A stretch of 64,000 nucleotides of DNA, from the NCBI GenBank assembly GCA_963727635.1, contig CAVSHP010000021.1, positions 434,001 to 498,000 of the forward strand, written 5' to 3'. Shown one piece after another: positions 37,047-43,958 of the stretch (the first letter of the stretch is position 1; each line of letters begins with the position of its first letter). The notes below the pieces were generated by a model. It did no database searches. It was given only the letters and a program-made list of their open reading frames with translations, and was not told the origin of the DNA. Made by a program: the position numbers and the translations under genes. The stretch is from SZUA-36 sp963727635 (GTDB taxonomy: Bacteria > Pseudomonadota > Gammaproteobacteria > Xanthomonadales > SZUA-36).

Positions 37047-37634
37047 GTGACTCTAGCGGTAGTTAAAAAGAAAGAACGTTCAACCCTCAGCGCAGGCGAC
37101 TGGGAACAGCAGGCACTGGTGCTGATAGCAGAAAAAGGTATCCGCGCTGTTGCTGTTGAATCCCTGGCCCGGCGCATGGGTGTCACCAAGGGTAGTTTTT
37201 ACTGGCACTTTCACAACCGTGAATCCCTGCTGGAGCAATCCCTGATCCGTTGGGAAAAACACGATGAAGTCAATTTACAGGCATCATTGAACGCCATCGA
37301 TGATCCCCGTGAGCGGCTGAGATCGTTTTTCAGACGCACCGGGCGTGAAAAGCTGACCCACAATGTCTACAGTTCATTGTGCATGGCCTCGGATCACCCG
37401 CAGGTTGAACCACTATTGGAACGGGTGGCGGCGCGCAGAATGAAACATATTGAAAAGGCCTTTGAAGAAATTGGCTTCGATCCACAGGAAGCATCACATC
37501 GTGCGCGGCTGACCTATTCCACTTACCTGGGTTTCCTGCAATTGCAGAAACAACACCAGACACCCAGCCTGAGTTCGGAGGAGTTTGAAGCGTATATGAC
37601 CCACGTCATTGCGACGCTCATACCCGAAAAGTAG
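37047..37634 (+). CDS. TetR/AcrR family transcriptional regulator
   Basis: 195 residues from GTG. Helix-turn-helix at residues ~22-65: EQQALVLIAEKGIRAVAVESLARRMGVTKGSFYWHF, the TetR signature. The ligand domain includes YSTYLGFLQLQKQH near the end, of unknown specificity. Divergent from fadE, so a fatty-acyl-CoA-responsive repressor is the natural guess. It is not a close look-alike of PsrA or FadR from sequence alone. Confidence 0.88.
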   Translation: MTLAVVKKKERSTLSAGDWEQQALVLIAEKGIRAVAVESLARRMGVTKGSFYWHFHNRESLLEQSLIRWEKHDEVNLQASLNAIDDPRERLRSFFRRTGREKLTHNVYSSLCMASDHPQVEPLLERVAARRMKHIEKAFEEIGFDPQEASHRARLTYSTYLGFLQLQKQHQTPSLSSEEFEAYMTHVIATLIPEK

Positions 37635-37758
37635 CCTCGACGCGGTCTTATGGGTGCGATTCGAGCGCAATGAAAATAAACGGTGATAGGCGGGTTCGCC
37701 TGATTTTTAACATGCATTCAGTCGTTTCTGATGTATTAAATTTTGAAGAGGAAGATAC

Positions 37759-39501
37759 GTGACCAATAACCAGATTTTGAAACAGTGGGTCGAGGAAGTC
37801 AGTGCATTGACCCATCCGGATAATATCCATTGGTGCACCGGCAGTGATGCGGAACACCAGCAGTTGGTTAAAGGCATGCTTGCGAGCGGTGAGTTTATCG
37901 AATTGAACCAGGAAACAAACCCGCAATGCTACCTGCACCGCTCGGATCCGAGTGACGTCGCCCGGGTGGAGCATTTGACCTTCATCTGCACGACCGAGCG
38001 CGATGATGCCGGTCCCAACAACCATTGGATGGACCCCAATGAGGCCAAGGCCAAAATGCGCGATCTGTATGATGGCTGTATGCGGGGACGCACGCTTTAC
38101 GTGATCCCCTACTGCATGGGTCCGATCGAGTCGCCCCTGTCACGTTGTGGTGTTGAAATAACCGACAGTCCGTATGTCGTGGCCAATATGCGCATGATGA
38201 CGCGTATGGGTAATGAAGCATTGGCCCGGATCGAACGTGAAGGCACTTTTGTCAAAGGCCTGCATTCGATTGGTGAACTGGACCCGGACCGCCGCTTTAT
38301 CATGCACTTTCCGGAAGAACTGATGATCCAGAGTTTTGGTTCCGGCTACGGCGGCAACGCCTTGCTTGGCAAGAAGTGCCACGCCTTGAGAATCGCAAGT
38401 TACCAGGCCCGTACCGAAGGCTGGCTGGCAGAACATATGTTGATCGTGGGTATCGAGAATCCACAGGGTGAAACCCATTATGTGGCCGCGGCATTCCCGT
38501 CGGCCTGCGGCAAGACCAACCTGGCCATGCTGATTCCACCGGCGGAATACGAGGGCTGGAAAATTTGGACGATCGGCGACGATATTTGTTGGATGCAACC
38601 CGGTGAGGACGGGCGTCTGTGGGCAATTAACCCCGAGGCCGGATTTTTCGGTGTCGCGCCGGGCACCAGTGCAAATACCAACCCCAATGCCCTCGCCATG
38701 CTCAACCACAACGCCATTTTTACCAACGTAGGTCTGACGGCTGACAACCAGCCCTGGTGGGAAGGTCTGGACAAGCGGGTTCCCGTAACCGACTGGAGGG
38801 GTCGTCCTTTCAACCCGGAAGCCGGTCCGGCGGCGCAGCCGAATTCACGCTTTACCGTACCCATGCAACAATGCCCGTCCTATTCAGACAAGGCAGAGGC
38901 GCCAAGAGGTGTACCGATTTCGGCCATCATGTTTGGTGGGCGCAGGGAGCGACTGGTGCCGCTGGTCATGCAAAGCAAATCCTGGCAACACGGTGTTCTG
39001 CTTGGAGCCAGTATGGCGTCCGAAACAACGGCTGCAGCGATTGGGCAAGTGGGTGTCGTGCGTCGTGATCCAATGGCCATGAAGCCATTCTGTGGGTATA
39101 ACTTCGCCGACTACTGGGCGCACTGGCTGTCTTTCACCGAACACGCCAGCAACCTTCCGCCGATCTTCCACGTAAACTGGTTCAGAAAAGACAAGCACGG
39201 TAAATTCATGTGGCCGGGTTTTGGTGACAATTTGCGCGTGATCGAGTGGATCATCAATCGCAGCAAGGGTGACGTCGGCGTCAATGAAACCCCAATCGGT
39301 GGCTTGCCGAATGCCGCGGACATCAACATCAATGGTCTCGGTACCGATGCGTCAACACTTGATGCGCTGCTGGATGTTGATCACGAAGCGTGGTCTTTGG
39401 AAATGGCGCAGATCAAGGAGTATCTTGAAGGTTATGGCGAACGCCTGCCTGGCCAGATGATTGAAGAACTGGATAAAGTTGTACGTGCTCTGAAAGTATA
39501 A
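37759..39501 (+). CDS. pckG: Phosphoenolpyruvate carboxykinase (GTP)
   Basis: Converts oxaloacetate and GTP to PEP, CO2 and GDP in gluconeogenesis. 580 residues from GTG with GAGG upstream. The P-loop FPSACGKTNLAM contains the reactive Cys typical of the GTP class, and the metal-binding motif is IGDDICWM. FNPEAGPAAQPNSRFTVPM and KPFCGYNFADYWAHWL are GTP-PEPCK blocks. The enteric-type ATP-dependent PckA has no such Cys. An independent gene between TetR and a convergent sulfotransferase. Confidence 0.95.
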   Translation: MTNNQILKQWVEEVSALTHPDNIHWCTGSDAEHQQLVKGMLASGEFIELNQETNPQCYLHRSDPSDVARVEHLTFICTTERDDAGPNNHWMDPNEAKAKMRDLYDGCMRGRTLYVIPYCMGPIESPLSRCGVEITDSPYVVANMRMMTRMGNEALARIEREGTFVKGLHSIGELDPDRRFIMHFPEELMIQSFGSGYGGNALLGKKCHALRIASYQARTEGWLAEHMLIVGIENPQGETHYVAAAFPSACGKTNLAMLIPPAEYEGWKIWTIGDDICWMQPGEDGRLWAINPEAGFFGVAPGTSANTNPNALAMLNHNAIFTNVGLTADNQPWWEGLDKRVPVTDWRGRPFNPEAGPAAQPNSRFTVPMQQCPSYSDKAEAPRGVPISAIMFGGRRERLVPLVMQSKSWQHGVLLGASMASETTAAAIGQVGVVRRDPMAMKPFCGYNFADYWAHWLSFTEHASNLPPIFHVNWFRKDKHGKFMWPGFGDNLRVIEWIINRSKGDVGVNETPIGGLPNAADININGLGTDASTLDALLDVDHEAWSLEMAQIKEYLEGYGERLPGQMIEELDKVVRALKV

Positions 39502-39525
39502 GCGTAACCGCTACCAGCTGACAAA

Positions 39526-39553
39526 AGGGCTGCCCCGTCACCAGGGCAGCCCT
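39526..39553. terminator. Hairpin between pckG and convergent sulfotransferase
   Basis: AGGGCTGCCC (39526-39535) pairs perfectly with GGGCAGCCCT (39544-39553). Read on the minus strand it is followed by TTTT, so it probably ends the sulfotransferase mRNA; on the plus strand the tail is weak. Confidence 0.7.
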
Positions 39554-41206
39554 CTATCCATCTATCTCATACCCGAATTCCCGAATAAATGGTTCCAGTT
39601 TCGGCAGTAACGGGGCAAATTGTTTGCGATAGTTTTTCCACCTGCCAATTGCACGGGTGTGCACGGGTTCGGTCACTGCGACATAGCTTGGTGTGGTGAT
39701 CACACGTTCTTTTGCATGTTGATGAAACTGTAAAATGCCTGCTTCCCAATCAAGACCCAAATAATCGATGAGTCGTTTCGCTTCGAACTCAAGGTTCTGA
39801 ACGGTATCCTCATATCGAACGGTGAAGTGCGACAAAGAAATAATGTCGCGAAAATGCAGCCATGCTCCCATGACCTGCGTATAAAAATTTACTGCACGCT
39901 CAAGTGTCAGAAAATGAATCATTGCAGAATTGAGCTTGAAGTCCTGCATGAAACTGCTGAGACAGCAATCTCGTGGATCTCTGAGCGCAACGATAATTTT
40001 CGCCTCCGGGAATATGAGATTAATTAACCCAATGTTCATGATATTGAGCGGCAATTTATCAATGACCAATTTTGATCCAACGGGTGAGGGTTGATCTGCT
40101 TCGACTTTTTCGCGGTAAATTTTGCGCAATTGCAGGATATTTCCGACATCAAGTTGGTCTGCCATCCATCCAAGATCCGGGTTTGCACCGATAATTCGTG
40201 CCCATTCCATACGCACATGTTCCAGGTAGGGCTGTTCATCGGTCGTACATATACCACTGTGTGCAGCCATGATTTGCTCAGTCATTGTGGTTCCGGAACG
40301 GGGGAAACCCACGAGAAATGCGGGCGTCCATGAATCATCCTTAAGGTCCTCAGGTTTCCATTTATTGAGTCTTTCTTCTGTCAACCCTTTAACAAACGCG
40401 TCAAGTAGACCTGGTCTGTAAGCAAGATTGAATTTCTGAATCCTGGGATTACTGGCAGCCACCTGTCCACTTTGTGAAAATGCCTCGTATGCCTGATCGT
40501 AGTCTTTGAGTTTGTCGAGTACCCGCCCTAATTCGCCAAAAATCTGTGCTCTGAGCTCAGGTGGCAGCCCGGGTGTGCGGCTGGTTTCCTGCAAAATATC
40601 CTTTGCCCGTTCATAGTCGCCATTTCGAGCAATTAATTTGGCTTCCTGGAACTTGAGGAATTTTGTTTGAGGGCTGGCAATTTGCGCCAGTCTATTGGCT
40701 TCAAGCGCATCATCTATTCGATGTAATTTCTCGTAACAGTTGGCAATAAACACATTTGACCTGGCGCCCTCTGGCCCCATTTTTACAGCACGTTTTGCCC
40801 ATTCGAGAGATTCCTCTACTTTTCCTGCATTAAAGAGCATCACAATAAACTCGTTAATGAAGTTCAAGTTATCAGGTTCTACCTTTAACGCTCGTCTGGC
40901 CACTTCCAGGGCGCGTTCAGTCTGTCCAAGCTCCGTCAGGCACAGACACAGCCCGGAAACAGCACGCATTTCATTGGGCCGGTTTAGAAGAAGTTCTTCA
41001 TATATTTTTTTTGCCTCATCATACCGCCCTGAATTGCGCAAATTCTTCGCTTCTGTATACGGTTGCTGTGCGGATGGTGCTGGCTTTGCGTCTGTCTTTG
41101 AAGCGACAGCAGCTGGCTGCGCCAGGTTTCCACAACACTTTTTGTACTTGATCCCGCTGCCACAAGGGCAGGGGGCATTGCGTGAAATTTGTTCCCCGGA
41201 CGTCAT
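39554..41206 (-). CDS. SEC-C/TPR/sulfotransferase fusion protein
   Basis: 550 residues in three parts. N-terminal SEC-C zinc motif RNAPCPCGSGIKYKKCCGN (residues ~9-27). TPR array (~50-270), with units such as YDEAKKIYEELLLNRPNEMRA. Sulfotransferase domain with the PAPS 5'-phosphosulfate loop AFLVGFPRSGTTMTEQI (~302) and the 3'-phosphate signature IIVALRDPRDCCLSSFMQ (~390). The C-terminal VTEPVHTRAIGRWKNYRKQF is shared with the other fusions here. It would be expected to transfer sulfate from PAPS to a Tyr or sugar hydroxyl of a TPR-bound partner. Convergent with pckG, divergent from the sigma factor. Confidence 0.88.
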   Translation of the reverse strand: MTSGEQISRNAPCPCGSGIKYKKCCGNLAQPAAVASKTDAKPAPSAQQPYTEAKNLRNSGRYDEAKKIYEELLLNRPNEMRAVSGLCLCLTELGQTERALEVARRALKVEPDNLNFINEFIVMLFNAGKVEESLEWAKRAVKMGPEGARSNVFIANCYEKLHRIDDALEANRLAQIASPQTKFLKFQEAKLIARNGDYERAKDILQETSRTPGLPPELRAQIFGELGRVLDKLKDYDQAYEAFSQSGQVAASNPRIQKFNLAYRPGLLDAFVKGLTEERLNKWKPEDLKDDSWTPAFLVGFPRSGTTMTEQIMAAHSGICTTDEQPYLEHVRMEWARIIGANPDLGWMADQLDVGNILQLRKIYREKVEADQPSPVGSKLVIDKLPLNIMNIGLINLIFPEAKIIVALRDPRDCCLSSFMQDFKLNSAMIHFLTLERAVNFYTQVMGAWLHFRDIISLSHFTVRYEDTVQNLEFEAKRLIDYLGLDWEAGILQFHQHAKERVITTPSYVAVTEPVHTRAIGRWKNYRKQFAPLLPKLEPFIREFGYEIDG

Positions 41207-41448
41207 TCGATAACACCAAAACTGTTGCCAAAAACAATCACCGGCATGCCGCCAATTTTCGTAATCTTTGCCAGGTACTGGAAAATATCCATTTTACTTC
41301 TCTCTCGTGATGGGTTCGCCACAGTCTCCTGCTAACTATACAGCCCTACATCCTGTACATAAAAGCGTGTTAACTTTCGCGTATAGAAGTTATTTTTAAA
41401 CCCTTTCTTCTGGTTTACATCTAAAACTACATGGGAGGAATGCATGCG

Positions 41449-42024
41449 GTGACATCCTGGCAGCACGACAAGCTAGATTTGTCCGCTACCGAAACGCATT
41501 GGGTCGAGTTGGCCCGGGCCGGAGACCAGCTTGCATTCGAGAAGCTTTACCGCAGTCACTGCGACAGGATATATGGGCTTTGCTGGCGTATGTGCGGTGG
41601 TGATGCGGCGTTGGCACAAGACATGGTGCAGGAAGCGTTTGTCAGGGCCTGGAACAAGCTTGACCTTTTCAAGGGTGACAGCAAGTTCGGAACCTGGTTG
41701 CACCGTCTGACCATCAATGTCGTTTTAAGTGACCGCCGCATCCGTGTGAAACGTTTGCGACGTGAGCAGGAGTTCAGTGAGGATATTGAGCGTGTACAGG
41801 TTGGTGATCGGGATGTATTCGCGGGTTTGCGCAAGGACCTCGAAGCCGCCATCGCCGGTCTGCCTGAAAGGGCGAGAACCGTGCTGATCCTGTATGACAT
41901 TGAAGGGTATCAGCATGATGAAATTGCAGAAATGACCGGCATGGCGGTCGGATCTTCCAAGGCCCAGTTACACCGTGCCAGGAAGCTGGTCCAGGAAGTA
42001 CTGAAAGACTCTGAAAATATCTGA
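41449..42024 (+). CDS. ECF-type RNA polymerase sigma factor
   Basis: Region 2 (FEKLYRSHCDRIYGLCWRMCGGDAALAQDMVQEAFVRAWNKL) and region 4 (LPERARTVLILYDIEGYQHDEIAEMTGMAVGSSKAQLHRARKLV) are both clear, with no region 1 or 3, so it is an extracytoplasmic-function type. The GTG at 41449 is best spaced from the GGGAGG (41433-41438), giving 191 residues; ATG at 41440 or 41431 is possible. A TAACTT/AAGTTA inverted repeat (41371-41376 / 41387-41392) lies upstream. First gene of a three-gene unit with its likely membrane-bound regulator and a DUF4097 protein. Confidence 0.87.
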   Translation: MTSWQHDKLDLSATETHWVELARAGDQLAFEKLYRSHCDRIYGLCWRMCGGDAALAQDMVQEAFVRAWNKLDLFKGDSKFGTWLHRLTINVVLSDRRIRVKRLRREQEFSEDIERVQVGDRDVFAGLRKDLEAAIAGLPERARTVLILYDIEGYQHDEIAEMTGMAVGSSKAQLHRARKLVQEVLKDSENI

Positions 42025-42041
42025 AGGATGTTGAGAGAAAG

Positions 42042-42581
42042 ATGAAAGAATCTGAATTGCAGAACGCTATTGGTTCATTGCCCCGGAGCAGAAAGCCGCC
42101 ACGCGACCTGTGGCCCGGCATCAGCGAGCGGCTTGGGACCGTTGAGCGGCAGGACGGCATGCAGTATAAAGCGCCTTTCTGGCGTACGCCGGCGATGGCT
42201 GCAGCCGTTTTACTGGCCCTTGCCAGCGGTATCTATTTCGGCCGCGGGATGGACACGGGTGGTGCTGAACAGATGACGGAAACCGTGCAGGAAGCCGCAT
42301 TGATCGGGACCGTGAAGGCCACCGAACTCGAATACCAGGCGGCTTTTAGCGAGTTGGTGCCGCTTGATTATTCCGGTCTGCGTCTTGATGGGGAGGAGCC
42401 GGATGCCCTGCGGGGTAGTTGGGAAGCCCTGGTGCAGGCAGAAACAGCATTATTGGCGGCTTTGCAGCAATACCCATCAGACGTTTATTTAAATGAAAAA
42501 CTGATGGATTTAAGATCACAGCAATTGCAGTTCGTCAAACAACTGGCCTTGCTTGAACAAAATGACTGGAGAAGGACATGA
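42042..42581 (+). CDS. Putative anti-sigma factor, single-pass membrane protein
   Basis: 179 residues: a cytosolic N-terminus (LPRSRKPPRDLWPGISERLG), one membrane helix (TPAMAAAVLLALASGIYFGRG, residues ~47-67), and a periplasmic domain. No zinc anti-sigma HxxxCxxC motif is visible, so it is called by position: it lies 17 bases after the sigma gene and overlaps the DUF4097 gene by four. The soluble C-terminal half is mostly helical. Anti-sigma is inference. Confidence 0.6.
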   Translation: MKESELQNAIGSLPRSRKPPRDLWPGISERLGTVERQDGMQYKAPFWRTPAMAAAVLLALASGIYFGRGMDTGGAEQMTETVQEAALIGTVKATELEYQAAFSELVPLDYSGLRLDGEEPDALRGSWEALVQAETALLAALQQYPSDVYLNEKLMDLRSQQLQFVKQLALLEQNDWRRT

Positions 42582-43456
42582 AAGTGGCTAACCTGAAGAT
42601 ATCGGCGGTCTTATTGATGCTCGCGTCGGCATCTGCTTTTGCCGGCCAATCGGTGGACAAAAGTTGGGATATCGATGCAAACGCAAACATCTCGATCGAA
42701 AATGTCGCTGGAAACATTGAAATCAGGGGATGGGACCGTAACGAAGCGCAGTTGACCGGCGAACTCGGAGACAGCGTCGATAAGTTGGAAATCAACGCCA
42801 CCGATTCCTCTCTGCACATTACCGTCGTCAACCGTAATCAGCGCAATGTCGATAGCACCGAACTTAAATTGATGATGCCAGAAGGGGCCAGCATCGATGC
42901 TTCTGCCGTCAGTGCTGACATTGATATTTCCGGGCTGGACAATGAAAAACTGACGGCGAATTCCGTCAGCGGCGACGTTGATGTCAAAGCTTCAAGCCGT
43001 CGGGTTTCAATTGAATCCGTAAGTGGTGACCTTGAATTCAACGGTGAAACAGCACGGATTTCAGCCGAAACGGTTTCAGGCGACATGAATTTATCCGGGA
43101 TATCCGGGGAAATAGAAGCCACCACGGTTTCAGGCGACATGGAATTGCAGGCCGGCCAGGTTGACAGCGTGAAGCTTGAGACGGTGTCGGGTGACATGAC
43201 GGTGGTTGCCGAAGTGTCCGGCAACGGCAAGTTGAGTGCTGAAAGCATGAGTGGCGACGTCACCATACTGTTACCGGCATCGCAGGCCGGTTTGTTCAAG
43301 GCCCAGAGTTTCAGTGGCAGGATCACCACCGATTTCGGCTCTGTCGAAGAGGCGAAGCACGGCCCGGGCAGTCATTTGAAATACCTCACAGGTAATAGTG
43401 GTGCCGAGGTAAGGGTTGAGAGCTTCAGTGGCAATATCAAACTGAAGCACGACTAA
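42578..43456 (+). CDS. DUF4097 family beta-repeat protein
   Basis: 292 residues with a signal peptide (ISAVLLMLASASAFAGQS). The mature protein is a right-handed-looking ladder of short strands in which the phrase VSGD(V/M) recurs: TVSGDMNLSG, TTVSGDMELQ, ETVSGDMTVV, ESMSGDVTIL, spaced about 18-22 residues. DUF4097 proteins of this type are periplasmic with unknown role and often sit with ECF sigma systems. Start overlaps the putative anti-sigma stop (ATGA). A strong terminator follows. Confidence 0.9.
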   Translation: MKVANLKISAVLLMLASASAFAGQSVDKSWDIDANANISIENVAGNIEIRGWDRNEAQLTGELGDSVDKLEINATDSSLHITVVNRNQRNVDSTELKLMMPEGASIDASAVSADIDISGLDNEKLTANSVSGDVDVKASSRRVSIESVSGDLEFNGETARISAETVSGDMNLSGISGEIEATTVSGDMELQAGQVDSVKLETVSGDMTVVAEVSGNGKLSAESMSGDVTILLPASQAGLFKAQSFSGRITTDFGSVEEAKHGPGSHLKYLTGNSGAEVRVESFSGNIKLKHD

Positions 43457-43481
43457 ATAGCGTTGCACGAGATGCGAAAAG

Positions 43482-43508
43482 AACCCCGGTCATGCACCGG
43501 GGTTTTTT
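43482..43508 (+). terminator. Terminator after DUF4097 gene
   Basis: AACCCCGGT (43482-43490) and ACCGGGGTT (43496-43504) form a perfect nine-bp stem with a five-base loop and a long T run, ending the sigma/anti-sigma/DUF4097 unit. Confidence 0.9.
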
Positions 43509-43638
43509 TTGGATATGCATTAACCTCAATCTGCGGAACCCACGGTCCTTTCAGTCTCCTGCCACTGTCTTTTAATGACTTTCAATGAATCGTTTTGCTG
43601 TATTTGCCTGTGCATTTACGCCATAACAACAAATTAAC

Positions 43639-43654
43639 CTGAAAACGTTTTCAG
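43639..43654. promoter_or_regulatory. LacI-family-type operator palindrome
   Basis: CTGAAAACGTTTTCAG is a perfect 16-bp palindrome with the central AACGTT core typical of LacI-family sugar regulators in marine gammaproteobacteria. It lies about 305 bases upstream of the TonB receptor. No LacI regulator is in the window. The 450-base gap between terminator and receptor gene otherwise holds only the inverted repeat listed separately. Confidence 0.55.
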
Positions 43655-43825
43655 CCCCCTCCAGAACTTTGTTTTAACATACGCCGACTGTCCGCGGCCT
43701 TTGACCTCGGCTTGCAATAGTTGGATAATCATGCGCTTAAGTACTCCCCGGATACGTCTAAAAAAAGAGTGCTTTTTCATTTGAATTAATGTAAATTTAA
43801 CATCTGAGACTACAACTTAAGCCTG

Positions 43826-43871
43826 AAATAACAATATCGCAGATTAGTTGTTGTTTTTCTTATTGTTATTT
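43826..43871. repeat. Inverted repeat in the TonB receptor leader
   Basis: AAATAACAATA (43826-43836) and TATTGTTATTT (43861-43871) are perfect 11-bp arms around 24 bases, about 90 bases before the receptor start. An AT-rich hairpin like this could be an RNA leader structure or protein-binding site; there is no sign it is a terminator. Confidence 0.45.
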
Positions 43872-43958
43872 TAGGAACTAAAAAAAGCCGTCATTCGTTT
43901 TTGGACGTACTAATCAAGAACCACTGACAAAAAACTGTTAATTTTAGGAGAAATGGTA

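Noticed and set aside
43512..43958. CRISPR or mobile element in the long gap
   Set aside because: No direct repeats, no transposase; only the palindrome and inverted repeat.
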